Below, piece by piece: positions 8,806 through 16,503 of a DNA stretch of 50,023 nt (position 1 is its first letter; every line of letters begins with the position of its first letter). The DNA is taken from assembly GCF_018861865.1 (NCBI RefSeq), contig NZ_JAHLDV010000022.1:1-50023 (forward strand). Reading direction: 5' to 3'. The DNA is from Clostridium frigoris. GTDB lineage: Bacteria; Bacillota; Clostridia; Clostridiales; Clostridiaceae. The position numbers and the translations under genes were made by a program. Below the pieces are notes generated by a model that was not told the origin of the DNA, did not search any database, and saw only the letters and a program-made list of their open reading frames with translations.

Positions 8806-9757
8806 CTTTATCACTTCCTTTTGAAAATTTATCAAATATTTTCATAGATAATTCTTTTGTTCCCATTAAACCTTGTGGTCTAAATCTCATAATAACAATA
8901 AGAGCAAGTGGATAGATAATCATTCTATAATCATTCATAAATCTTAGGAATTCTGGAAGAACTGTGAGTATTCCTGTTGATAATACACTACCTGTTAAAC
9001 TTCCCATTCCGCCCATAACTACATAAGTAACTAAATCTACTGATTTTAAGAACCCAAATTGTTCTGGTTTAATATACATTAGATAATGTGAAAATAATCC
9101 ACCTGCAATACCTGCAAAGAATGACCCTATAACAAAAGCCATAATCTTATACTTTGTAGTGTTAATACCCATAGCCTCTGCAGCTATTTCATCCTCGCGT
9201 ACTGACATCATAGCTCTACCTTGCGAAGAACGTGCTATATTGTAAATTATTAAAATGGTTAGTACCATTATAAAAAACACCCAAGCAAAATTAGTTTTAG
9301 GAGGTATTCCCGAAAGTCCACGTCCTCCTCCAAGCTGTTCTATATTTGTGATAACAACTCTTATTATTTCTCCAAAACCTAAAGTAGTTATGGCAAGATA
9401 ATCACCCTTTAAACTTAAAGTCGGAAGACCAATAAGATATCCGATTAACCCAGCAGCCAATCCACCAAGAAGAAGTGCTATAGGAAACGGTAAATTTAAT
9501 TGAATTGTAGCCATTGCCGCTGCATATGCTCCTATAGACATAAATCCTGCATGTCCAAGTGTTAACTGTCCTGTAATTCCTATAATAAGATTTAAACTTA
9601 CTGCAAGAATGACATTAATACAAATTAGAATTACTATTCTTGCATAATATCTATTTAATATTTCAGTATCCATTAAAAATGATAAAGTGAAAAACAATAT
9701 AACTCCAATAACAAGTAATATAATAGTATTTTTAAGTTCTTTCCTCATTTTCATCAC
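8783..9757 (-). CDS. livM: Branched-chain amino acid ABC transporter, permease LivM
   Basis: A 324-residue integral membrane protein with about eight to ten hydrophobic segments. The family motif GHAGFMSIGAYAAA is near residue 70, and the cytoplasmic EAA-like loop AAEAMGINTTKYKIMAFVIGSFFAGIAG is near 195-220, where LivG/LivF dock. The C-terminal region ends with RFRPQGLMGTKE, the usual LivM tail. The first candidate start is the GTG directly after the livH stop; ATG codons follow at the second and fourth positions, so the exact start is uncertain by three residues. It pairs with LivH to form the translocation pore. Confidence 0.92.
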   Translation of the reverse strand: MMKMRKELKNTIILLVIGVILFFTLSFLMDTEILNRYYARIVILICINVILAVSLNLIIGITGQLTLGHAGFMSIGAYAAAMATIQLNLPFPIALLLGGLAAGLIGYLIGLPTLSLKGDYLAITTLGFGEIIRVVITNIEQLGGGRGLSGIPPKTNFAWVFFIMVLTILIIYNIARSSQGRAMMSVREDEIAAEAMGINTTKYKIMAFVIGSFFAGIAGGLFSHYLMYIKPEQFGFLKSVDLVTYVVMGGMGSLTGSVLSTGILTVLPEFLRFMNDYRMIIYPLALIVIMRFRPQGLMGTKELSMKIFDKFSKGSDKDAAFKGK

Positions 9758-10636
9758 CTACACTTTCTCTCTGGTTTTCTTACCAAGAAGTCCAGAAGGC
9801 TTAACAATTAAAATAATAATAAGAATTGAAAATGCTATAGCATCTGAGTAACTAGATGATATATAAACCTTACTAAAAGTTTCAACTAGCCCCATTATTA
9901 GTCCGCCCCATAAAGCACCTGGAATTATACCAATTCCGCCTAGGACCGCTGCAACAAAAGCTTTTAGACCAGGCATTATTCCCATATAAGGGTCTATACT
10001 TGAATACAAAATCCCTACAAGAACTCCTGCAGCTCCGGCTAAAGCTGAACCAATTGCAAAAGTTATTGAAATAATTGAATTCACGTTGATTCCCATAAGA
10101 GCTGCTGCATCCTTATCAAAAGAAGCTGCTCTCATTGCTTTACCTGTTTTAGTTTTGAAAACTATAAATTGAAGTATTATAACAAGTACTATCGATATTC
10201 CTATAATTATAAGTTGACGATTATCAATGCTTAAACCTGCAAAATGAATAACATGTGCTGGCAAAAGCGTCTCTGGATATGTTTGTGGATCAGTCGTCAT
10301 CTTGAGTCTTACTAAATTCTCAAGAAGTACTGACATTGCAATAGCTGTTATTAATATAGATAGTTTTGGTGAATTTCTTAAAGGCTTGTATGCTATCTTT
10401 TCAACAACCACACCTGTTAATGCTGCCGCACCCATTGCTATTAATAATGTAGGTATAAAACTTAAATGTAGCATGGTTGCAGCGAAAAAGCCAAAATATC
10501 CTCCGACCATAAAAACATCACCATGAGCAAAATTTATAAGTCCAATAATTCCATATACCATTGTATAACCAATTGCAATTAATGCATACACGAAACCTAA
10601 TGATAGGCCATTAATAATCTGTTGTAAAAGTTCCAT
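9758..10636 (-). CDS. livH: Branched-chain amino acid ABC transporter, permease LivH
   Basis: A 292-residue permease opening with LLQQIINGLSLGFVYALIAIGYTMVYGIIGLINFAHGD, a standard LivH N-terminus; only family-level features are used to name it. About eight membrane segments are visible, and the coupling loop DKDAAALMGINVNSIISITFAIGSALAGAAG lies near 175-205. The tail KPSGLLGKKTREKV matches LivH. It follows livJ across an 87-base gap with a hairpin and abuts livM, so it starts the membrane-complex part of the operon. Confidence 0.93.
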   Translation of the reverse strand: MELLQQIINGLSLGFVYALIAIGYTMVYGIIGLINFAHGDVFMVGGYFGFFAATMLHLSFIPTLLIAMGAAALTGVVVEKIAYKPLRNSPKLSILITAIAMSVLLENLVRLKMTTDPQTYPETLLPAHVIHFAGLSIDNRQLIIIGISIVLVIILQFIVFKTKTGKAMRAASFDKDAAALMGINVNSIISITFAIGSALAGAAGVLVGILYSSIDPYMGIMPGLKAFVAAVLGGIGIIPGALWGGLIMGLVETFSKVYISSSYSDAIAFSILIIILIVKPSGLLGKKTREKV

Positions 10637-10676
10637 ATATTTCCCCCCATTTCCATTTGTTTATATTTTAAAATAC

Positions 10677-10709
10677 AGACATACCCCAATTTATTAATGA
10701 GGTATGTCT
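10677..10709 (-). terminator. Intercistronic hairpin between livJ and livH
   Basis: A 9-bp stem (agacatacc / ggtatgtct) with a 15-base loop lies between the binding-protein gene and the permease gene, followed on the minus strand by a modest T-rich stretch. Such attenuating or stabilising hairpins often make the binding protein more abundant than its membrane complex; that role is inferred here. Confidence 0.6.
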
Positions 10710-10723
10710 ACTAACTTTATTTA

Positions 10724-11869
10724 TTAAGGAACAAGCTTCTTAACAAAATTGAACTTACCGTCTATAACTTTTAAAATTACAGCTCCTTTAATTGCATCTC
10801 TGTTCTTATCAAAAGTTACTTTACCAGATATTACTTCAAGATTTGTTTTTGCAAGTGCTGTTATAATACTTGGACCATCCGTTTTGCCAGCAGTTTTTAT
10901 AGCTTCTACCATTATTTTTGCTGCATCATAATTTAAAACTGCCATAGCATCTGCTTCCAAGTTGTATTTTGCTTTGTATTCTTTCCTAAATGTAACAGCT
11001 AGTGCTGCTTTGTCCTGTGCTGAGTAATGATCAGATAAGTAACATCCATTAACTGCAGCTCCACCAACTTTAAATAATTCTGCAGAATCCCAACCATCTC
11101 CACCTAATAATGGAACATTAATATCGATTGCTCTTGCTTGTTTTGCAATGTTTCCAACTGTTGAATAATAATCAGGAAGTAATACTACATCGGGTTTTGT
11201 TGGTTTTATTTTTGTAAGTTGAGCTTTAAAGTCTTTATCACCTGTAGCATAAGTTTCTTTAGCAACTATTTTTCCACCTGCAGCTACAAAAGCCTTCTCG
11301 AAGTACTCAGCCAAGCCTTTAGAATAATCATTACCATTATCATAAAGAATAGCAGCAGTTTTTGCCTTTAAATCTCCTGATGCAAATTTTGCCACAACTG
11401 TTCCTTGGAAAGGATCTATAAAACACGCTCTATAAACATATTCTCCTCCTTTAGTTGTAACGTCTGGATTTGTTCCTGTTCCTGTAATCATTGGCACCTT
11501 ACTTTGAGTAGCTATTGGTCCTAGTGCTATAGCAGATCCGCTTGTTAATGGTCCAACTATTGCTACAACATTATCACTACTAATAAGTTTTGTACCAACT
11601 GTTGTTGCTGTATCTGGTTTGCCCTCATCATCTTCGTAAATAAATTTAATCTTTCGTCCATTAATTCCACCGTCTTTATTAACTTGATCTTCTAATAATT
11701 TTATTCCATTTTGTCCAGATTTTCCAAAAGATGAAACCGCACCTGTGAGTGGTAACACAACTCCAATTTTGATATCCCCTGTAGTTGATGCACTTTTGGC
11801 ACCGCATCCTGCAAGTAATCCTATAGCCATAGCCATAGATAGTAATAAAGACATTTTCTTTTTAAACAT
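10724..11869 (-). CDS. livJ: Branched-chain amino acid ABC transporter, substrate-binding lipoprotein LivJ/LivK
   Basis: A 381-residue solute-binding protein of the Peripla_BP_6 type. A lipoprotein signal ends in LLAGC with the lipidated cysteine at residue 22, so it is anchored to the outer face of the membrane. The mature protein begins with IKIGVVLPLTGAVSSFGKSGQNGIKLL, typical of the family, and has the ligand-hinge regions VGPLTSGSAIALGP and ITGTGTNPDVT near residues 95-135. It delivers branched-chain or related amino acids to LivHMGF. The ribosome site is an exceptional G run (agggggggg) 7 bases before ATG. It is the first gene of the operon, 150 bases downstream of a good promoter and a dyad. 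Confidence 0.93.
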   Translation of the reverse strand: MFKKKMSLLLSMAMAIGLLAGCGAKSASTTGDIKIGVVLPLTGAVSSFGKSGQNGIKLLEDQVNKDGGINGRKIKFIYEDDEGKPDTATTVGTKLISSDNVVAIVGPLTSGSAIALGPIATQSKVPMITGTGTNPDVTTKGGEYVYRACFIDPFQGTVVAKFASGDLKAKTAAILYDNGNDYSKGLAEYFEKAFVAAGGKIVAKETYATGDKDFKAQLTKIKPTKPDVVLLPDYYSTVGNIAKQARAIDINVPLLGGDGWDSAELFKVGGAAVNGCYLSDHYSAQDKAALAVTFRKEYKAKYNLEADAMAVLNYDAAKIMVEAIKTAGKTDGPSIITALAKTNLEVISGKVTFDKNRDAIKGAVILKVIDGKFNFVKKLVP

Positions 11870-11972
11870 TTAATAACCCCCCCTAAATTTCATATTATTT
11901 CAGATAAATATTACTTACACATTTCCAAATAATTGTGTATTAATATCCTGTAAAACAATTACCACACGATTG

Positions 11973-12012
11973 CAAATTATGAATAATTGATTTATACATT
12001 ATTCATAATTTG
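11973..12012. promoter_or_regulatory. Perfect 14-bp inverted repeat at the liv transcription start
   Basis: The arms caaattatgaataa and ttattcataatttg are exact complements around a 12-base spacer. On the minus strand they begin about 5-10 bases after the predicted start point of the liv promoter. It could be a repressor operator (for example Lrp/AsnC or CodY-like control, which are not proven by sequence) or a hairpin at the 5' end of the liv mRNA. No T run follows it, so it is not an ordinary terminator. Confidence 0.6.
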
Positions 12013-12024
12013 TAATTTTTATTA

Positions 12025-12053
12025 ATAATATCATATAATTTTACGCTTTTCAA
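12025..12053 (-). promoter_or_regulatory. Predicted sigma-A promoter of the liv operon
   Basis: On the minus strand a -35 box TTGAAA (12048-12053) and a -10 box TATTAT (12025-12030) are separated by exactly 17 bases. The expected start is near 12018, giving a leader of about 150 bases before livJ that contains the 14-bp dyad. In the rest of the 461-bp gap I see two terminator hairpins (12153-12178, 12301-12330) and no T-box motif. Confidence 0.6.
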
Positions 12054-12152
12054 TGTTTTTTGAATTAATTAAAAATAAATATTTCAAATCTTTTATTTTT
12101 ATAATAATTGCATGACTCGTTTAATTTAATTTAAAATTGTAAATCTAATTAT

Positions 12153-12178
12153 AAAAAAAAGCTGCAATTTATGCAGCT
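12153..12178 (-). terminator. Orphan terminator upstream of the liv promoter
   Basis: On the minus strand a 7-bp stem agctgca/tgcagct with a 5-base loop is followed by eight T. The gene upstream already has its own terminator at 12301-12330, about 125 bases earlier, so this one either is a back-up stop that insulates liv or ends a short untranslated transcript. Confidence 0.7.
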
Positions 12179-12300
12179 ATTCTTTATATTATGCTTATTC
12201 GATTATAAGTGTGACTATTGTTTTGTTAGAAATTCAGATATATTAAAAGTATTTTATTTTGTATATATATTAAATATTTTGTTTTAATTTATCCTTAACG

Positions 12301-12330
12301 AAAAACAAGCGGGAACAAAGTTCCCGCTTG
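12301..12330 (-). terminator. Terminator of the ParB-like gene
   Basis: A perfect 10-bp GC-containing stem (caagcgggaa and complement) with a 5-base loop directly abuts the stop codon at 12331 and is followed on the minus strand by five T. Confidence 0.88.
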
Positions 12331-12879
12331 CTAATTATCCGAATATGAAATTGGAACATTATTTATTCCAAGTTCCTGTGCTGCTGCGTATTGATCATGT
12401 CCTGATACAATGACGAGACTTCCTTTTTTAACGACAATTGGTTTATTAAACTTATTATTATTTTTCATATAATTTAATGCCTTGTTTTTTGATCGTTTTA
12501 AAGACATACTTTCATTTTCATTTACTAGCTTTGATATATCCATTATTTCATCAGTTCCAGTTGGCATTTCACAATTTAAATCTATTTGCCCATTTTCGTC
12601 TTTTAACAAGTGAAATATTTTTATTGATGTTGCTTCTACTGAAATAAAAGGTGTACCTTTTCGATTTACACATGCTTTAAGTTCTCCTTTAATCACAAAA
12701 TAATTTACATCCTCCATACCTATTACAGCATCTCTCCAATAATCTTTTTTTACAACTACTCTATAAACTGATTCCATATCATCATAAGTTCCTATTTTAA
12801 AGAGTAAATTAACATCTCCACTCTCTAGCCTATTTGTTTTTACAGGTAGTCCCTTAATTATAATTTCGCTTTTATTCAT
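12331..12879 (-). CDS. Small protein with C-terminal ParB/sulfiredoxin-like motif
   Basis: A 182-residue protein without close recognition. The last third holds KKGSLVIVSGHDQYAAAQELGINNVPISYSD (described here by its key parts: VSGHDQY, AAQELGI, VPI), which resembles the ParB/Srx fold motif DGHHRYEAAKELG..VPV, in which the GHR segment binds nucleotide. The arginine of GHRR is replaced by Asp-Gln, so the nucleotide activity of true ParB N-terminal domains may be lost. The first 100 residues form a beta-rich region with no signal peptide or membrane segment. It is monocistronic, with its own terminator, and no ParA or partition gene lies nearby, so a chromosome-partition role is unlikely. Confidence 0.55.
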   Translation of the reverse strand: MNKSEIIIKGLPVKTNRLESGDVNLLFKIGTYDDMESVYRVVVKKDYWRDAVIGMEDVNYFVIKGELKACVNRKGTPFISVEATSIKIFHLLKDENGQIDLNCEMPTGTDEIMDISKLVNENESMSLKRSKNKALNYMKNNNKFNKPIVVKKGSLVIVSGHDQYAAAQELGINNVPISYSDN

Positions 12880-12977
12880 AAATAAATTCTCCTTTTAGTC
12901 CTTTTTATTTTTTAACAAAGCATAACATAATAATAAATAATATTTTAAAAATTTCACATATCACAAATTTCAAAAAT

Positions 12978-13015
12978 AAAACACCTAGAAAGCGAGTTCC
13001 GCTTCTAGGTGTTTT
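12978..13015. terminator. Strong hairpin in the 12.9-13.3 kb gap
   Basis: A 16-bp stem with a one-base bulge (aaaacacctagaaagcg against cgcttctaggtgtttt) and a 5-base loop. T runs flank it on both strands. It could end minus-strand transcription from the chemotaxis-type genes 300 bases upstream or from the small reading frame at 12985-13131. Confidence 0.75.
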
Positions 13016-13131
13016 CTGAATAAATTAGATTTTAACCCCATATTGATTTTAACGCAGGTAAGTTTATCTATGTCTATGTTTGATGTTGTTTCAGGTTTTT
13101 CAGTTTCAGAAATTTTATTATAGGCTAACAC
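12985..13131 (-). CDS. Possible 48-residue small protein (GTG start)
   Basis: A short frame starts at a GTG, six bases after a ribosome-site-like ggggtg, and ends inside the terminator stem at 12978-13015, as is common for short genes. The predicted peptide is mixed and charged (begins MLAYNKISETEKPE, ends HLEAELAF) with one cysteine and no membrane segment. I recognise no family. Its only support is the ribosome site and the fit to the terminator; it may be a decayed remnant. The rest of the 433-bp gap between 12880 and 13312 is AT-rich with no other feature seen. Confidence 0.3.
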   Translation of the reverse strand: MLAYNKISETEKPETTSNIDIDKLTCVKINMGLKSNLFRKHLEAELAF

Positions 13132-13312
13132 AGACCTCACCCCATTAATTATTTTAAAATATTTTTCACAAAATTTATTTATTATATTTACTTTTTATTA
13201 TGAGTTCATTGTATCATTTTACAGATAAAATTACAATTTTAATCTTATTACCTTTTTTATTATTAACCTATATTATTTACATATAAAAGCATGTAATTTT
13301 AATAATATTTAT

Positions 13313-14185
13313 CTACAAATGAGATATAATAAGTTCCATTGTACCAAAAGGTAATTCTATTGGGATAACATAGCTTGAATATATTATTTTTCCAAAAAAT
13401 TCTGCCTGAGGCTCCATGTCAAGTTCTATGCCTATATTAGACATTCCTACAAGATATAACCCATTGTTTAAATTCAAAAATTCACCTACAGAATCTTTAG
13501 CCATTTCATCTACAATTAATAATTCCTCCTCTGCATATCTAGATGCTACTAATGCAAAAACATCTTCCTTTGCATTAATGTAAGTGGAAAAATTAATTGA
13601 ATTTTTTATTCTTTGACTTACACAACATTCTGTCTTGAATTCTTTAACTTTCATAATTTTATTCGTATAAACCTCAGAATCAATAAACCGAATTACATTT
13701 CTCATAAATAACGCTATGTAATTTTTTATTTCTGTACCACATTTATCATTTTTTAAATTTACATAAATATCTATAATCTCATTTACATCATCTCTTTGCA
13801 ATTTATCAAACTGAGCTTCCGAAATATTATATTTTTTCTTATACTCGTAAATTGCCTCTTCAAACTTTACTAATGACATATAATTTTTATCAATTAGTGC
13901 TTGTGCAAGCAGAAGATGTCCAAATCTTTGAGATGAAAGCAATTCATCTACTTGTTCTTCTTTTAAATATTCCATATCAACCGCTATTTCTCCAAACCGC
14001 CTATCAAGTTTTGTTTGCATTGAATGTACATTATTTGCTTGATCCGCGTTCATATATCCTGCATTTACTGCCAAAACCCCTAGCTTTAATCGTACTGATT
14101 GTTGGTATTCTACTGCCGTCTTTAATTGCTCAGTTGTTAAATATTTTTCATTTAATAAATATTGACCAAAATATTGACTAAACAT
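13313..14185 (-). CDS. MshEN-like plus CheX/CheC-like signalling protein
   Basis: A 290-residue protein. Residues 1-110 contain two or more copies of a motif like FGQYLLNEKYLTTEQL..A (about 6-24) and RFGEIAVDMEYLKEEQVDELL (about 63-83), then RFGHLLLAQALIDKNYM (about 87-104). These resemble the GspE N-terminal (MshEN) repeats, which in some proteins bind cyclic-di-GMP. Residues about 150-290 resemble the CheX/CheC phosphatase-like fold, with the family-like ending IPIELPFGTMELIIS. The catalytic ExxN signature of CheX is not obvious, so it may bind rather than dephosphorylate CheY-P. It lies 16 bases after a CheY-type receiver gene and is almost certainly its partner. Identification is by motif reading only. 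Confidence 0.6.
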   Translation of the reverse strand: MFSQYFGQYLLNEKYLTTEQLKTAVEYQQSVRLKLGVLAVNAGYMNADQANNVHSMQTKLDRRFGEIAVDMEYLKEEQVDELLSSQRFGHLLLAQALIDKNYMSLVKFEEAIYEYKKKYNISEAQFDKLQRDDVNEIIDIYVNLKNDKCGTEIKNYIALFMRNVIRFIDSEVYTNKIMKVKEFKTECCVSQRIKNSINFSTYINAKEDVFALVASRYAEEELLIVDEMAKDSVGEFLNLNNGLYLVGMSNIGIELDMEPQAEFFGKIIYSSYVIPIELPFGTMELIISHL

Positions 14186-14201
14186 TGCATGACCTCCTCA
14201 C

Positions 14202-14570
14202 TTATTTTAGATTAAGAAGAATTTTATTGATTTGTTCCTTTTCCCAAGGTTTTTGAACAAATTCAAATGCTCCTGCTTTTATCGCAACTTTTACGTGTTC
14301 TTTTGTTCCAGCTGAAGAAGCCATTACTACCCTTGCATCATTATCAAATTCTATTATTTCTTTAACAGCCTCAATTCCATTTTTAAAAGGCATAATGATA
14401 TCCATAAATACCAAATCGGGATTATTCTCTTTGTAACTGTCTACGGCTTCTTGCCCATTAGATGCTTCTAAAATATTAGTGTACCCACAACTTTTTAATA
14501 CCTCTTTTAACTTTTTTCTAATTAGCATAGAATCATCACAAACCAATATTTTCAGCAAATTTTCTGTCAC
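14202..14570 (-). CDS. CheY-like single-domain response regulator
   Basis: A 122-residue receiver domain with no output domain. The acidic pocket is D12/D13 (VCDDSM), the phosphoacceptor is D57 (DLVFMDIIMP), the conserved Ser/Thr is in MASSAGT near 85, and the lysine is K107 (KPW). The start is the GTG at 14570: aggagggg lies eight bases upstream, and the longer frame reaching 14672 would add 34 residues that do not belong to a receiver. The gene is co-directional with and 16 bases upstream of the MshEN/CheX-like protein. The pair suggests a small phosphorelay output that links a kinase elsewhere to motility or to cyclic-di-GMP signalling. Confidence 0.9.
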   Translation of the reverse strand: MTENLLKILVCDDSMLIRKKLKEVLKSCGYTNILEASNGQEAVDSYKENNPDLVFMDIIMPFKNGIEAVKEIIEFDNDARVVMASSAGTKEHVKVAIKAGAFEFVQKPWEKEQINKILLNLK

Positions 14571-14683
14571 TTTAACCCCTCCTAATATAATAACAAACAT
14601 TAAATTTTCTTTTCTATATTTACTTTCGTCACAATTCCAAAAAAAACCTTTTTTTACTGTATATTTTATCAAAAATAGTAAAT

Positions 14684-14722
14684 AAAAATATAGACTTACT
14701 AATTTGTAAGTCTATATTTTTT
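14684..14722. terminator. Bidirectional terminator
   Basis: A perfect 16-bp stem (aaaaatatagacttac and complement) with a 6-base loop and T-rich ends. It ends the minus-strand amidase transcript and isolates the cheY promoter region. Confidence 0.88.
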
Positions 14723-14770
14723 AATATCTAAATTTGAGTACTATTAAATTAAAAATAACACATGTAGTTA

Positions 14771-15277
14771 TCATAATGTAATTTTAAGAAAATGCGCTTT
14801 TTTATAATCATAACTCTTTATATATGTTTCATTAATTTGATTGTATGAATGTTGAGATATTCGAGGTTCCTTACTTCCGGACTCTTCTATAAATGATGTT
14901 ATTATTGCAGCATGAAAAATAGAATTATTATAGTTTTCGTAAAATACTACATCCCCAATTTCAAGTTTACTTAAATCCTCTATCTCAGAACCCTTAATAA
15001 CATTTCTATTTAGTTTTTGATTGGTTTTTAAATACCAGAATAGGGAATTAGCAACAGCCCAACAGATTGATGCTTTACCGCTCCCCTCATACCACCAAGG
15101 TCTAATATTATTGTAATCCATAGTTGCTCCCCCGGCCCTTAAACACTGAGAAACAAAATTAGTACAATCCCCTCCACTTCCATTCACAAATTCGTAGAAC
15201 TTATATTTTTTGTTTGCCTCAAGAGCGTACTTCAATGCATAACTTGTTGCTAGTTTTCTATCATACTTATTTGCCAT
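14771..15277 (-). CDS. Amidase_6-type (NlpC/P60-like cysteine) protein
   Basis: A 168-residue protein matching the putative amidase domain family (Amidase_6). The N-terminal YDRKLATSYALKYALEAN helix is family-typical. The probable catalytic cysteine is C38 in GSGGDCTNFVSQCLRAGG, and the histidine partner is in FHAAIIT near residue 123, followed by QHSYNQ near 142. DVVFYE near 108 is the usual beta strand before it. Family members are thought to cut peptide or cell-wall amide bonds; the substrate here is not known. There is no signal peptide, so it may act in the cytosol or in the forespore/mother cell. It lies 34 bases after a VCBS-like protein gene in the same direction, so the two may be co-expressed. 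Confidence 0.8.
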   Translation of the reverse strand: MANKYDRKLATSYALKYALEANKKYKFYEFVNGSGGDCTNFVSQCLRAGGATMDYNNIRPWWYEGSGKASICWAVANSLFWYLKTNQKLNRNVIKGSEIEDLSKLEIGDVVFYENYNNSIFHAAIITSFIEESGSKEPRISQHSYNQINETYIKSYDYKKAHFLKITL

Positions 15278-15311
15278 ACTACTACTCCTTTAGATTTATA
15301 TCAAAATAAAC

Positions 15312-16037
15312 TTATAATTGTGCTCCAAAAATAGCTATATTCTGATTATACAAATCAAATCTACTATTTTCCCATTTTAAAGTATTTAATATATACCCTA
15401 AAGAGTCGGCATTATATCTACCAGCAATCTTTTGATATGCTAATAGCTCATACACATTATTTGAGTCGAAATCTACAGGATATAATCCACTAATTGGATT
15501 TACAAATCCATTGATTGGTCCCTTTAGTTTTCCATTTTCATAATATATTTCATCTAAATAATCAAATCCTTTGTTTGATATATCAATAATATATTTTTGT
15601 TTATTTGTTTTACTAATAACTTCAACCTTATAATTGTCTTTATATATAACATCATATTTGTATAAATCGTTATATACATTAAAGTCAAACAGCAAATGTT
15701 CTTTATTGTTAATAAACGAATAAATATAGTAATACATTATTCCGCCACTGCCTCCTGAATTAATACCTATCAAAATATCATCTACATGGTTACCTGTAAA
15801 ATCGCCCAAAAATATTGTAGGGTTATATCCTGCATTATCATTGAATGTTATATTAGTAAACTCCCCGGTCATGCCATTTTGTATTTCAAGTGTTATATTT
15901 TCAATGAACTGACTACCTTTTGTCTTTATACCAGTTAAATAAACATTATCAGAAATTCTGTCCCCATTTAGATCTCCACTTGCATAAGCTACAATTGTTG
16001 ACTTTATCATATTATCTCTAAAATAACTATTATACAT
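15312..16037 (-). CDS. VCBS/FG-GAP-repeat-like protein of unknown function
   Basis: A 241-residue protein with the calcium-loop-like motif GDLNGDRISDNVYLTG near residue 20 and GDFTGNHVDDILIGINSGGSGG near 97-118, followed by PVDFDSNNVYELLAYQ near 192. Such Asp-rich loops are typical of FG-GAP/VCBS beta-propeller blades, and similar short proteins are found in spore formers. There is no signal peptide or membrane segment. It precedes the Amidase_6 gene by 34 bases in the same direction. Function is unknown; a structural or binding role at the spore or cell surface is only a guess. Confidence 0.6.
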   Translation of the reverse strand: MYNSYFRDNMIKSTIVAYASGDLNGDRISDNVYLTGIKTKGSQFIENITLEIQNGMTGEFTNITFNDNAGYNPTIFLGDFTGNHVDDILIGINSGGSGGIMYYYIYSFINNKEHLLFDFNVYNDLYKYDVIYKDNYKVEVISKTNKQKYIIDISNKGFDYLDEIYYENGKLKGPINGFVNPISGLYPVDFDSNNVYELLAYQKIAGRYNADSLGYILNTLKWENSRFDLYNQNIAIFGAQL

Positions 16038-16131
16038 AACGGCTCCTTTATTTTATAAGCTCTATATCATATTTTATGAAACGAAGTTAGAACTGTACCA
16101 AATTATATAAATAATGCTATAAATTCAATTT

Positions 16132-16182
16132 AAATAGCTATAGAATAAGTTCATTTAAAATGCACTTACCCTATAGCTATTT
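16132..16182 (-). terminator. Terminator of the ECF sigma operon
   Basis: A 12-bp stem (aaatagctatag / ctatagctattt) with an internal loop and a second short taagt/actta pairing. It lies just beyond the stop of the last gene of the operon at 16198. Confidence 0.7.
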
Positions 16183-16197
16183 TTTATTATATAAGAC

Positions 16198-16503
16198 TTA
16201 CAATATATTTCTTAACAAATCAATATTAGTAATTACATACTCCATACATCCCATACCCATTGAAAATATAGATAATATTATTATTAGAATTATTGCAGCA
16301 AAATCATACCTCATAATCTCATCTTTATTTATTAAATATGACACAATAATTTCAACTCCTAATAAAATTAAAATCATTGGCCACAGTGATGATATTTTTA
16401 AATAATCAATGCTTGAATATATTAACTTGAGTAAAAACATTCCACCAAACATAACTAAAACTATGCCAGTCGTAAACGTACCTACACGGCGTCCCTTAAT
16501 CAT
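16198..16503 (-). CDS. Small membrane protein, LiaI/LiaF-TM-like
   Basis: A 101-residue protein with about three to four hydrophobic segments (roughly 9-27, 37-58, 67-84). The layout GIVLVMFGGMFLL...SLWPMILILLGVEII is that of the LiaF-type transmembrane region (DUF5668-like), found in envelope-stress regulons. Its start overlaps the preceding membrane gene by 8 bases. It is the last gene of a four-gene sigma/anti-sigma operon and is probably an output or modulator of envelope stress; the role is not shown by sequence. Confidence 0.65.
   Translation of the reverse strand: MIKGRRVGTFTTGIVLVMFGGMFLLKLIYSSIDYLKISSLWPMILILLGVEIIVSYLINKDEIMRYDFAAIILIIILSIFSMGMGCMEYVITNIDLLRNIL

Noticed and set aside
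11870-12330. T-box or other leader riboswitch for the liv operon
   Set aside because: No T-box core (tggnaccgcg) or specifier hairpin; only a simple dyad and a promoter are present.
13852-14181. 109-residue plus-strand frame opposite the MshEN/CheX-like gene
   Set aside because: Hydrophobic shadow without ribosome site.
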